Shown: positions 16,036-23,591, counted from the first letter of the stretch. The stretch: 26,311 nucleotides of DNA from CAMEON01 sp963643175 (GCA_963643175.1 CAVIJF010000022.1:1-26311), one strand, 5' to 3'. The notes: generated from the sequence alone by a model not told the origin. Made by a program: numbers and translations.

Positions 16036-16217
16036 CCTTCCGGCACAGGCACGGGGTTGCATGGGGCGAAGCCCCTTGCAAAAGATAACAAAAATCTCCC
16101 CCTTCCCCTTCGGGGAAGGGGGTCGGGGGATGGGGGCGGAATCATTGCGCGAACGCAGGGCAAACCGGAGGCGGCAGGGCACAGGCACCCCTTCCAGCAC
16201 CGGAAACCGCCCGGCAC
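16036..16217 (+). repeat. Interspersed two-hairpin repeat, full copy B
   Basis: This is the most complete copy. Hairpin 1 is TTGCATGGGGC-GAA-GCCCCTTGCAA (16057-16081, 11-bp stem with one mismatch). A linker with AGATAAC follows. Hairpin 2 is CCCCCTTCCCC-TTC-GGGGAAGGGGG (16099-16123, perfect). Then come GTCGGGGGATGGGGGC and the 50-bp module. The hairpin part aligns with 19740-19845 and the 3' part with 1-99. A partial second copy (GCTTCCGGCGCAG...) follows at about 16226-16260. The 585-bp gap between glnA and the LRR gene holds this repeat, the glnA leader and the LRR terminator; I saw no gene in it. Confidence 0.85.
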
Positions 16218-16274
16218 GCCGTGCCGCTTCCGGCGCAGACGTAAGGTTGCCGGGGGCGACAGTCCCTCATCACC

Positions 16275-16314
16275 AAAACACCCCCATTTCCGGCAAACCG
16301 GAAAACAGGGGTGT
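16275..16314 (-). terminator. Intrinsic terminator of the LRR lipoprotein gene
   Basis: Read on the minus strand, ACACCCC-TG-TTTTCCGG-TTTG-CCGGAAA-TG-GGGGTGT is a two-part stem (7 bp plus 7 bp) followed by TTTT. It begins about 60 bases after the LRR stop codon. The T-tract is short, but the stem is long and placed correctly. Confidence 0.75.
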
Positions 16315-16375
16315 TCCGCAATCGCGTATCGGGTTCAGGCGGGCAGACGAAGAAAACGTCAGACAGAGGGAAACA

Positions 16376-17206
16376 TCACGCTGCCGTCTCGGTCTCGACG
16401 ACAGTCGGATCCTTCATGTCCGCCACATATTTCAGAACCTTCTCGTTGGTCAGATTGGATGTGTCAATCTTGTCCTTCAGCGTGGAGCCGTCCAGAACAA
16501 AGGCAAAGCTGCCGATGTCCTCCAGCGAATCGGTCAGACGGATACTCTCCAGACCGGTGCAGTTGTAATAGGCAAGCGTGCCCAGCGTCGTGAGAGAGGT
16601 GGGCAGAGTCAGCGTCTTGAGCGCCGCGCAGTTCCAGAAGGCGGCGTCACCGATGCTCTCCAGCGTGGAGGGCAGGGAAATATCAGTCAGTGCCGTGCAG
16701 CCCCAGAAAGCCTTGTCGCCGATGGCTTTCAGCGCCGTGCAGGCACTGGTGTCCACCGTGGTCAGCTTGGTGCAGCCCGCAAAAGCGCTCTGGCTGATGG
16801 AAGTCAGTCCGGCGGGCAGTGTAACGGACGGCAGCTCGGTGCAGGCGGCAAATGCATTGTCGCCGATGACCTGAACGGTTTCGGGAATCGTGACCTTGAC
16901 GATGGAGGAAAGGTGATAGAACGCGCCGGCACCGATTTCCACCACGCGGCGGTTGTTGAACAGGGACGGAATCTCCACCTCATCGTTGGAGGTAGCCTTT
17001 CCGGCGTAGCTGACCAGAATGGCGGTGTCGCCCTCGCCGTTCTCGAACGTGAAGACGCCCTTGTCGGTCTTGATGGTCATGACCTCCGGCGTGTAGTCAT
17101 TGATTGCATCGGGGTCGCCCTTCTGGTTCGCGCAGGAAGCCAGCGGCATCACGCACAGCATCAGGACAGCCAGAACCGCTGCTGTCAGGGCATGAATCTT
17201 TCTCAT
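16376..17206 (-). CDS. BspA-like leucine-rich-repeat lipoprotein
   Basis: A predicted surface lipoprotein of 276 residues. A signal peptide (MRKIH, then a hydrophobic run to about 20) ends in the lipobox PLASC with C25. Residues about 26-85 form a small unassigned N-terminal region. About 88-240 hold six or so LRR_5 repeats of about 23 residues with the pattern IGDxAFxxCTxLxxVxLPxxL. The tail (about 240-276) is Thr/Glu rich. Such repeats occur in secreted binding proteins of gut bacteria; the ligand cannot be read from sequence. The long frame extends upstream past the promoter, so the ATG at 17206, with GAGG ten bases before it, is the real start. It is monocistronic, with its own promoter and terminator. 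Confidence 0.88.
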   Translation of the reverse strand: MRKIHALTAAVLAVLMLCVMPLASCANQKGDPDAINDYTPEVMTIKTDKGVFTFENGEGDTAILVSYAGKATSNDEVEIPSLFNNRRVVEIGAGAFYHLSSIVKVTIPETVQVIGDNAFAACTELPSVTLPAGLTSISQSAFAGCTKLTTVDTSACTALKAIGDKAFWGCTALTDISLPSTLESIGDAAFWNCAALKTLTLPTSLTTLGTLAYYNCTGLESIRLTDSLEDIGSFAFVLDGSTLKDKIDTSNLTNEKVLKYVADMKDPTVVETETAA

Positions 17207-17246
17207 GAATGGAATACCTCCGCACAGATACAGTATCAGTGGGAAC

Positions 17247-17275
17247 ATTATACCGCAAAGCCGCCCAATTGTCAA
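17247..17275 (-). promoter_or_regulatory. Perfect-consensus sigma-A promoter of the LRR gene
   Basis: TTGACA (17270-17275), a 17-base spacer and TATAAT (17247-17252) on the minus strand match the consensus at all twelve positions with ideal spacing. The predicted start near 17240 gives a leader of about 34 bases. Strong constitutive transcription is expected unless a repressor acts here. Confidence 0.92.
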
Positions 17276-17344
17276 GGGGGGCAAGGGGGTGGCTTTTGTA
17301 AACATTTTTTTAGTATTTGTTTCCGGTAGTTTCTGCTTTACCCT

Positions 17345-17439
17345 GCCCCGGGGGAGAGGACCATCTCAGACGCCGCCGTCGCATAGCGCGTCGCATAGCG
17401 CGTCGCATGGCGACGGATAGTTCCATCTCCCCCCGGGGC
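17345..17439. repeat. Nested inverted repeat with three 12-bp tandem units
   Basis: Outer arms GCCCCGGGGGAGA (17345-17357) and TCTCCCCCCGGGGC (17426-17439) are inverted with one extra C. Inside, CCGTCGC (17376-17382) and GCGACGG (17410-17416) are a second inverted pair. Between them lie three head-to-tail 12-mers: CGTCGCATAGCG twice, then CGTCGCATGGCG (17377-17412). On the far side, at 17489-17506, lies CCCCCATCCCCCCGACCC, the inverse of window bases 1-17. The 300-bp gap between the GH13 and LRR genes contains this element and the LRR promoter; no gene was seen. Confidence 0.8.
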
Positions 17440-17506
17440 GGAGAAAGGATAGGTTGCAGGGAACAAAGGTTCGCAAAACTTTTCTGCCCCCATCCCCCCG
17501 ACCCTC

Positions 17507-19534
17507 TCACGCATTCCCCAACTGCACGACACAGCCGCTGTCAGGCGGCAGAGTAAGACGACCGGTGGAGACGGCGGCACCGCCGACCGACAGCAGAAGG
17601 GAGGCGTCCGGCGGCAGAGTCAACTCCACAGGGAAAGTGCTGCGGCTGACGGCAATCAGAAGATCCTCGGTGCCGGTTCCGATTCCGGCATCCGCGCAGT
17701 CACTGTCCCCCGCGCCGGCACCGTCGGCAAAGCGGCGGAAGGCGATCCAGTCGGCACCGTGCCCGGCAAACCGGAAGCCGCCGCGGTTCAGGGCGGGGTG
17801 CGCACGCAGAACACCCAACGCCCGGTAGTGCGCCAGCAGATCGGCGCGGACAGGTTCGTCCAGCCCGTCCCACGGGAAAGGCATCCGGCAGAAGGGGTCA
17901 TGATAGCCCTCCAGCCCCACCTCATCGCCGTAGTACAGCGACGGAATGCCGAACACGGTGTACTGGAGCAGGGACGCCAGCTTGAGCAGGTGCGCAGCGG
18001 TGCGCCGCTTTTCCGGGGACAGCCGTGCAACCGACAGCGCCCGGTTGGGGCGGTCGTAGTCGGCAGACCCGCTGCCCAGCACGGTCAGAATGCGCTCGGT
18101 GTCGTGCGTGCCGAGAAGGTTCATCAGCGAATCGGACACGGGGCGGGGATAGGAAGCGTACAGTTCGGTCAGCACGTCGTACAGCATTTCCGCGTCCCGC
18201 TCGCAGATAAAGGACAAAATGCCGCTCCGGACAGGGTAATTCATCACGCTGTCCAGCTGCCCGCCCTGCAGGTAGCGCCGCCGCCTGCCGTAGGCGGTCT
18301 TGTCAGCGGCGTTTTCCCACACCTCGCCGATGATGACGGGTCTGCACCCGCGCTCCGCCCCCGCCGCACGCACGGCGGCGTGAAATTCGTCCAGGAAAAC
18401 GTCCGGCAACTCGTCCGCCACGTCCAGCCGCCAGCCGGATATGCCCCGGCGGATGTAGCGCGCCCCCACGCCGTCCGCGCCCGTGAAGAAGCGGCGGCAG
18501 TCGTCGTGGCGGTGGTTCAGCTTGGGCATGATGGGAATGCCCCACCACGATGCGTACCCGTCCGGCCATGCGGAAAACTCGTACCAGTCGCGGTAGGGGG
18601 AGTCCGGCGACTGGTAGGCACCGACATCCGGGTAGGTGCCGTAGCGGTTGAAGTAGCGGCTGTCGTCGCCGGTGTGGTTGAATACGCCGTCCAGCATGAC
18701 GGCGATGCCGAGCCGGTTCGCCTTGTCCAGCAGGCTGTCCAGCGCCGCCTCCCCGCCGAAGCCTTCATCCACGGCGAGATAGTCCCCCGTGTCGTACTTG
18801 TGGTTGGAGTAGGCGCGGAAAATCGGGCTGAGGTACAGCACCCGCACGCCCAGTTCCGCCAGATAGTCCAGCTTCTCCGCCACGCCCCACAGGTTGCCGC
18901 CGAAGAACGTGTTGTTGGCGAGGCTGTCGCCCGGCTTCTCGGCGAAGGGCGGGATTCCGTTCGCCCAGTCCGGCTCCATGACGGCACCGCGTGCTCCGGT
19001 GGGGTAGCTGACCGGGCCTGCGCCGCGCCGGAATCTGTCCACGAACACGTGGTACAGCACGCCCTGCCCGAACCAGTCCGGCACCGGGTCGCGGCTGTCG
19101 TACACCAGCAGGCGGAACGCCTGCCCGCCGTCCGCGCCCAGTGTGAAATCCACGTTGTTGCGGCTGTCGGTGAACAGGGTGTCGCGGTCACGCACCAGCA
19201 GGAGGCGGTAGTAGAACAGTCCGCTCCGGCGCCCGCCGGCGTCCTGCCCGCACAGTGCGGCGGTGTCCAGTTCCAGTGTGCAGACGTCCTGTCCCTGCTC
19301 GTAATCCGAGCCGAGGAAGGTGAAGGGGATGTCCCCGGGTGCCTCTCCGTCGCGGTTGATGCGCAGTACCACGGCAGTCACGCCCAGCCGCCGCGGGCAG
19401 CTGACCCGCAGCGACACGCGCTCCCCCCACGCAAACGCACCGAAGCGGGTCAGGTTTTCGCCCGCCCGCTCTCCTGTTCCGTATTTTTCAAAGGTTACGG
19501 AGGTCAGTTCCTCCGCCGGATTTTTGGGTAACAT
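17507..19534 (-). CDS. GH13 alpha-glucan hydrolase (neopullulanase/cyclomaltodextrinase-like)
   Basis: The 675-residue protein is a GH13 alpha-amylase-family enzyme. An N-terminal beta-sandwich region (about 10-140) resembles CBM34-type domains. The TIM barrel carries all four family motifs: region I DGVFNH (282-287), region II GWRLD with nucleophile D371, region III GEVWE with acid/base E404, and region IV GTHD with H477/D478. A C-terminal beta domain closes the protein. There is no signal peptide, so it acts in the cytoplasm on maltodextrins or storage glucan. The ATG has GAGG eight bases upstream. It lies 400 bp after glgP on the same strand, which supports a joint role in alpha-glucan breakdown. 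Exact substrate preference (alpha-1,4, alpha-1,6 or cyclodextrin) cannot be read. Confidence 0.92.
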   Translation of the reverse strand: MLPKNPAEELTSVTFEKYGTGERAGENLTRFGAFAWGERVSLRVSCPRRLGVTAVVLRINRDGEAPGDIPFTFLGSDYEQGQDVCTLELDTAALCGQDAGGRRSGLFYYRLLLVRDRDTLFTDSRNNVDFTLGADGGQAFRLLVYDSRDPVPDWFGQGVLYHVFVDRFRRGAGPVSYPTGARGAVMEPDWANGIPPFAEKPGDSLANNTFFGGNLWGVAEKLDYLAELGVRVLYLSPIFRAYSNHKYDTGDYLAVDEGFGGEAALDSLLDKANRLGIAVMLDGVFNHTGDDSRYFNRYGTYPDVGAYQSPDSPYRDWYEFSAWPDGYASWWGIPIMPKLNHRHDDCRRFFTGADGVGARYIRRGISGWRLDVADELPDVFLDEFHAAVRAAGAERGCRPVIIGEVWENAADKTAYGRRRRYLQGGQLDSVMNYPVRSGILSFICERDAEMLYDVLTELYASYPRPVSDSLMNLLGTHDTERILTVLGSGSADYDRPNRALSVARLSPEKRRTAAHLLKLASLLQYTVFGIPSLYYGDEVGLEGYHDPFCRMPFPWDGLDEPVRADLLAHYRALGVLRAHPALNRGGFRFAGHGADWIAFRRFADGAGAGDSDCADAGIGTGTEDLLIAVSRSTFPVELTLPPDASLLLSVGGAAVSTGRLTLPPDSGCVVQLGNA

Positions 19535-19608
19535 AGTGTATACCTCGTGTCAAAGTGGGTCTTGCCGGGAGAGATTGCCGTTTCCGGGGAGGTTACCGGG
19601 CAGTTCCC

Positions 19609-19688
19609 GGTACCTTTCGGGGTAGCGGAAACGGCGCCCCTTCCGCCGCCCCAAAAGGTTTCCGCTTTCTACCGGGAAGGGGTACCGT
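19609..19688 (+). repeat. 75-bp palindromic repeat, copy 1
   Basis: Outer arms CGGTACC...GGTACCG and perfect inner arms AGCGGAAAC (19624-19632) and GTTTCCGCT (19658-19666) make a cruciform-like unit around GGCGCCCCTTCCGCC. About 70 bases align closely with the minus strand of 26146-26218, and a decayed fragment lies at 4576-4630. It sits upstream of the GH13 gene in the glgP-GH13 gap. Confidence 0.75.
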
Positions 19689-19739
19689 TCCCGGCGTCCC
19701 GCGAAGAACACCGCAGGCTAAACGGAAAAGCAACTTTGC

Positions 19740-19845
19740 TCCCGGCACAGCCGCGGGGATGCAAGGGGCTGCCGCCCCTTGCATAAGATAACCTTGATTC
19801 TCCCCCTTCCCCGCCGGGGAAGGGGGGCGGGGGGATAGGGGGCAA
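19740..19845 (+). repeat. Interspersed two-hairpin repeat, copy C
   Basis: Hairpin 1 is ATGCAAGGGGC-TGCC-GCCCCTTGCAT (19759-19784, perfect 11 bp). The linker contains AAGATAAC. Hairpin 2 is CCCCCTTCCCC-GCC-GGGGAAGGGGG (19802-19826, perfect). The tail is GGGGGGATAGGGGGC. Compared with copy B at 16036, the outermost pair of hairpin 1 changes from T-A to A-T on both sides while both loops differ, so pairing is kept. The 400-bp gap between the GH13 gene and glgP contains this copy and the palindromic repeat; no gene or clear promoter was seen. Confidence 0.85.
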
Positions 19846-19934
19846 AACAAACAGCTCAGGCGGGGGCAGGTCAGGCTGTCAGCGCAAAGGGAAGCAGGCG
19901 CCCTCTGAAACTGCCGGAACCGCAGGGCACCCGC

Positions 19935-22361
19935 TCACTGCACCGGTTTCAGCTTCCAGATGCGGTCGGCATACTCGCGGATGCTGCGGTCGGCGGCAAA
20001 GAACCCGGAGTGAGCCGTGTTGAGAAGCGACATACGCGTCCAGGCGGCACGGTCGCGGTACTGCGTCACGGCGGACTGATGCGTCATGCGGTAGGACTCA
20101 AAGTCGGCAAGACACATATACGGATCCGCCACACCGTGCCCGTTGAGCAGGTAGCCCGCAATATCCGCGAAGGATTCCCCGCCGAAGCCGACGGACAGCG
20201 CACTCAGGATGCGTCCCAATCGCTCGTTGTTGGCGTAGTAGTCCGCCGAACGGTAGCCGCGGAGCCACAGTTCCTCCACTTCCGAACTGGTCAGACCGAA
20301 AATGAACATATTCTCCTTGCCCACGGCATCCAGCATTTCCACATTGGCGCCGTCCAGCGTGCCGATGGTCAGCGCACCGTTCATCATGAGCTTCATGCAG
20401 CCGGTGCCGCTTGCCTCCTTGCCCGCCAGCGAAATCTGCTCGCTGATGTCCGCAGAGGGAACCAGTCTCTCGGCGGTGGTCACGTCGTAGTTCTCAAGGA
20501 ACACCACATTCAGCTTTTCCCGGATGGCAGGCTGGGAACCGATTTCCTTGCTCAGCATACACAGAAGCTGAATGATGCGCTTTGCCATCTGGTAGCCGGG
20601 CGCCGCCTTGGCTCCGAACAGGAAGGTGACGGGCTGGAAATCCCGGTTCGGATTTTCCTTCAGGTCAAGGTACAGCCCGATGATGTTGAGGGCGTTGAGC
20701 AACTGCCGCTTGTACTCGTGCAGGCGCTTGATCTGCACATCAAACAGCGTGTGCGTGTCCAGCTTCTGCCCCGTCTTTTCGTACAAATGCGCCGCAAAGG
20801 CAGTCTTGTTCCGGTGCTTGATGTCGCGCACCCGCGCCAGAACAGCCGCATCGTCCGCAAACTTGGCAAAGTCCGCCAGCTGCTCCGGATGGTGGCGGTA
20901 GCCGGTGCCGATGCACTCGTCCAGCAGCGCCGCCAGCCCCGGATTGGAGTAGCACAGCCAGCGCCGGTGCGCGATGCCGTTGGTCACGTTGTCAAAGCGT
21001 TCCGGATACATCCGGCAGAAGTCCTTGAAAACGCTCTCACGCAGAATCTGCGAGTGCAGTTTGGACACGCCGTTGACGGAGTGCGAGCCGATAACAGCCA
21101 GATTCGCCATGTGTACCTGCCCGTAGCTGACAATGCTCATCTTGCCGATGCGCTGCCAGTTGCCGGGATAAATCTGCCATGCCTCGCGGCAGAACCGCTC
21201 GTTGATTTCCTTGATGATGGCGTAAATGCGGGGCAGCTTGAGCCGGAACAAATCCTCGTTCCATGTCTCCAGCGCCTCCGGCATGACGGTGTGGTTGGTG
21301 TAGGAGCAGACGCGCCGCACCATGCTCCATGCGTCGTCCCACGGGAAGAAGTACTCGTCCACCAGAATGCGCATCAGCTCCGGAATGACCAGCGTGGGGT
21401 GCGTGTCGTTGAGATGGATGGCTACCTTGTCGGGCAGATTGGCGAGCGTGCCGTAGACCGCCATATGGTCGCGGATAATGCTCTGGCAGGAAGCGGAGCA
21501 GAGGAAATACTGCTGCGTCAGGCGGAGCAGTTTTCCCTCGTTGTGGTTGTCGGAGGGGTAGAGCACCTTGGTGATTGCCTCGGCGTTGGTGTTCTCCTCC
21601 ATTGCCTGCGCGTACTGTCCCTGCGTGAACAGCCCCATGTTGAAATCGTGGATGTCCCGCGCGCGCCACAGCCGCAGGCGGCTGACCGCCTCGGAATCGG
21701 CGCCGGAAATCATCATGTCGTAGGGAACCGCCTCGATTTCCTCGGCGTCCTCATAGGAGATATTGCAGTGCCCGTCGCGCCACTCCTCCCGGACGCGCCC
21801 GCCGAAGCGGACACGGAAGGTGCGGTCCGTGCGCGGCACCAGCCAGACCTCGCCGCCGGGCAGCCAGACGTCCGGAAGTTCGACCTGAATGCCGTCCACG
21901 ATCATCTGCCGAAACAGACCGTAATCGTAGCACAGCGAGAATCCCGTGGCGGGGTAATCCAGCGAGGACAGAGAATCCATGAAGCAGGCGGCAAGTCTGC
22001 CGAGACCGCCGTTGCCCAGTCCCGCGTCCGGTTCACAGTCGTACAGTTTCTCCAGCGAGAATCCCATGCCCTCCAGCACCTTGCCGTATGTGGCGTCCAG
22101 TCCGAGGTTGCACAGGTTATTTTTGAGTGAGCGTCCCAGCAGGAACTCCATGCACATATAGTACACGCGCTTGGCGCCGATCTGATTGACCTTTTTTTTG
22201 AAGGCTCCGCGCTTTTCTGTCAGGATGTCGCGGACGGTCATGGCGGCTGCCTTATACATCTGGTCATTGGTTGCCTCGGCGGCTGTACAGCCGAAGTACC
22301 GTGCCAGCTTGACCTCTAAATTGTCGCGCACCTGATCGGCTGTGAAATTCGCGTTCTGCAT
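19935..22361 (-). CDS. glgP: Glycogen/starch phosphorylase
   Basis: GlgP releases glucose-1-phosphate from the non-reducing ends of glycogen or maltodextrin using phosphate and pyridoxal phosphate. From the ATG at 22361 it has 808 residues, the usual length; the frame upstream to 22454 crosses the -10 box and is not expected to be translated. Visible landmarks are the N-terminal GNGGLGRLAACF glucose/phosphate loop (about 110-121), IHLNDTHPTL in the middle, and the PLP region EASGTGCMKLMMNGALTIGT with its Lys around residue 650. GGGGGA lies ten bases before the start. It precedes the GH13 enzyme on the same strand, a natural pair for glucan breakdown. Confidence 0.97.
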   Translation of the reverse strand: MQNANFTADQVRDNLEVKLARYFGCTAAEATNDQMYKAAAMTVRDILTEKRGAFKKKVNQIGAKRVYYMCMEFLLGRSLKNNLCNLGLDATYGKVLEGMGFSLEKLYDCEPDAGLGNGGLGRLAACFMDSLSSLDYPATGFSLCYDYGLFRQMIVDGIQVELPDVWLPGGEVWLVPRTDRTFRVRFGGRVREEWRDGHCNISYEDAEEIEAVPYDMMISGADSEAVSRLRLWRARDIHDFNMGLFTQGQYAQAMEENTNAEAITKVLYPSDNHNEGKLLRLTQQYFLCSASCQSIIRDHMAVYGTLANLPDKVAIHLNDTHPTLVIPELMRILVDEYFFPWDDAWSMVRRVCSYTNHTVMPEALETWNEDLFRLKLPRIYAIIKEINERFCREAWQIYPGNWQRIGKMSIVSYGQVHMANLAVIGSHSVNGVSKLHSQILRESVFKDFCRMYPERFDNVTNGIAHRRWLCYSNPGLAALLDECIGTGYRHHPEQLADFAKFADDAAVLARVRDIKHRNKTAFAAHLYEKTGQKLDTHTLFDVQIKRLHEYKRQLLNALNIIGLYLDLKENPNRDFQPVTFLFGAKAAPGYQMAKRIIQLLCMLSKEIGSQPAIREKLNVVFLENYDVTTAERLVPSADISEQISLAGKEASGTGCMKLMMNGALTIGTLDGANVEMLDAVGKENMFIFGLTSSEVEELWLRGYRSADYYANNERLGRILSALSVGFGGESFADIAGYLLNGHGVADPYMCLADFESYRMTHQSAVTQYRDRAAWTRMSLLNTAHSGFFAADRSIREYADRIWKLKPVQ

Positions 22362-22421
22362 TCGGAAAAGTCCCCCTTTTAGTCGGAAAGAGTCGTGCCC
22401 TGATGACACCTGTCCCTTACT

Positions 22422-22427
22422 ATTATA
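22422..22427 (-). promoter_or_regulatory. Probable -10 box of glgP
   Basis: TATAAT on the minus strand, 60 bases before the glgP ATG. A good -35 at 16-18 bases is not visible (the nearest, TGACGG, is at 20), so the promoter may be weak or activator dependent. Confidence 0.5.
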
Positions 22428-22557
22428 CATCGGCTCTGCCGGATTATCCGTCATATTCTGTGGATTCTTGTTGAATTTTCTGTAAAAAATGTGGCAGAAG
22501 GTTTACGGTGCCGGGGAGTTGGTTGCGGGTTGTCTCCCCGGCGACCCTGCGGTATGC

Positions 22558-22640
22558 GGTGCCGGAAGGGGTGCCTGTGCCCAGCCCCCCTTCCCCGGCG
22601 TGGGAAGAGCGCTCTTCGAGCGCGGATCGGGGGGATGGGC
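22558..22640. repeat. Interspersed repeat, rearranged copy F
   Basis: Bases 22558-22582 are the exact inverse of bases 59-83. They are followed directly by CCCCCCTTCCCC...GGGAAG and GGATCGGGGGGATGGG in the forward orientation of the two-hairpin element. Between them sits GCGCTC-TTC-GAGCGC (22610-22624), a perfect hairpin absent from the other copies. The modules are thus joined in a different order and orientation here than at 1-99 and 16036-16217. The 480-bp gap between glgP and queT holds this copy, the glgP leader and the queT promoter and riboswitch; no gene was seen. Confidence 0.7.
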
Positions 22641-22722
22641 AAACGATTTGCACGGAGGCAGAGTAGAGCAGATAATGCCGGGGCAAGCCCTCTCCGGGTT
22701 CCGGCAATCTTTCCAACACCCC

Positions 22723-22751
22723 TTGCATTTCCGGCAAAACTGTGCTATAAT
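22723..22751 (+). promoter_or_regulatory. Sigma-A promoter of queT
   Basis: TTGCAT (22723-22728), a 17-base spacer and TATAAT (22746-22751). The predicted start near 22758 places the preQ1 aptamer about 30 bases into the transcript. Confidence 0.85.
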
Positions 22752-22787
22752 AGCCCCACTGCCGACGATAAAAAGGCGGCAGATACC

Positions 22788-22830
22788 GGTGAGTTCGCAA
22801 CCATCCTCACCTAAAACAAAACTAAGGGAG
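22788..22830 (+). promoter_or_regulatory. PreQ1-I riboswitch overlapping the queT ribosome binding site
   Basis: P1 is GGTGAG/CTCACC (22788-22793 with 22806-22811), closing the 12-base loop TTCGCAACCATC. An A-rich tail TAAAACAAAACTAAGGG (22812-22828) follows. The UCGCA loop segment, the C just before the 3' P1 strand (22805, the expected preQ1-pairing base) and the AACAAAAC..AAGG tail match the small class I aptamer as known from Thermoanaerobacter and Bacillus. The AAGGGAG at 22824-22830 is also the ribosome binding site, 11 bases before the ATG. Binding of preQ1 should therefore hide it and turn off translation. Confidence 0.87.
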
Positions 22831-22841
22831 AAAACAAAACA

Positions 22842-23417
22842 ATGAACAGACAAACGATGAATGCGGGTGTGAAAACAGGAAGCGGCAGACGCGCGGCGCT
22901 TGCCGCCGCACAGGGTGCCACCGTGGCGGCACTGTATGTCGTGCTGACGTGGGTCGCCTCCATGGCGGGACTGTCCTCCATGGCGATTCAGGTGCGGATA
23001 TCCGAGGCGCTGTGCGTCCTGCCCTTTTTCCTGCCGGCGGCGGTTCCCGGACTGTTTATAGGATGCCTGCTTGCCAACCTTATGACAGGCGCCGTGGTAT
23101 GGGACATCCTGTTCGGTTCGCTGGCAACCCTGTTGGGGGCGCTGGGTGCGCGGGGGCTTGCCGTATTGGCACAGCGTGCGGATGCCGCCGGACGGCGCAG
23201 ACCTGCCACGGTGCTGACCGTGCTGGTTCCTCTGCCGACGGTTGTCGCCAACACGGTTATAGTGCCGCTGGTTCTGCGCTATGCCTACGGGCTGACGGAC
23301 ACGCTGCCCTACCTGTGCCTGACTGTCGGGCTTGGCGAGATTCTGTCGGCATGGGTGCTTGGGCTGCTGCTTCTCCGGATATTGAAAAAGGTTGTCCCCG
23401 GTAAGAACCGCAAGTAA
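22842..23417 (+). CDS. queT: QueT-family queuosine-precursor transporter (ECF S component)
   Basis: A 191-residue integral membrane protein of the QueT family, the substrate-binding S component that works with an energy-coupling-factor module to import queuosine precursors such as preQ1. About five to six hydrophobic segments are visible. The conserved stretch QVRISEALCVLPFF followed by AAVPGLFIGCLLANL (about residues 48-80) and the WDILFGSLATLLGA segment are family hallmarks. The preQ1 riboswitch in its leader independently supports the substrate. No EcfA/EcfT or que synthesis genes lie in the window, so the module must be shared and encoded elsewhere. It is a single-gene unit with its own promoter and terminator. 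Confidence 0.93.
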   Translation: MNRQTMNAGVKTGSGRRAALAAAQGATVAALYVVLTWVASMAGLSSMAIQVRISEALCVLPFFLPAAVPGLFIGCLLANLMTGAVVWDILFGSLATLLGALGARGLAVLAQRADAAGRRRPATVLTVLVPLPTVVANTVIVPLVLRYAYGLTDTLPYLCLTVGLGEILSAWVLGLLLLRILKKVVPGKNRK

Positions 23418-23429
23418 TCGTAATGGGAA

Positions 23430-23459
23430 ATCCCCCGGAATATGATCCGGGGGATTTTT
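23430..23459 (+). terminator. Intrinsic terminator of queT
   Basis: ATCCCCCGGA-ATATGA-TCCGGGGGAT followed by TTTTT, 13 bases after the queT stop. It has a perfect 10-bp stem and good T-tract. Confidence 0.93.
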
Positions 23460-23591
23460 GGAGTATTTGTGCCCTGCGTTGGCGGCTATCCCTGCCGTTC
23501 CGGTGGCATCAAGGGGTGGCAGTATCCGGCGGTGGTCGGTTTTGCCCTGCCTTCATCTGTTTTTTTACCCCCTTCCGACGCCGAAGCGGAA

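Noticed and set aside
15791..16081. N-terminal extension of glnA to 504 residues
   Set aside because: The extension crosses the glnA promoter and part of the repeat region and has no similarity to glutamine synthetase; the normal start is at 15790.
16057..16123. Two-hairpin repeat as an ANTAR target (dual stem-loop)
   Set aside because: The loops are 3-4 bases rather than hexaloops with the known A and G positions, the stems are far longer, and most copies are not in leaders of nitrogen genes on the correct strand.
17377..17412. Possible CRISPR array
   Set aside because: The three 12-bp units are directly abutting, with no spacers, are too short and have no cas genes nearby.
19802..19826. 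CCCCCTTCCCC hairpin as an intrinsic terminator
   Set aside because: No T-tract follows on either strand; G-rich or AGAATC sequence follows instead. The same holds for the copy at 16099-16123.
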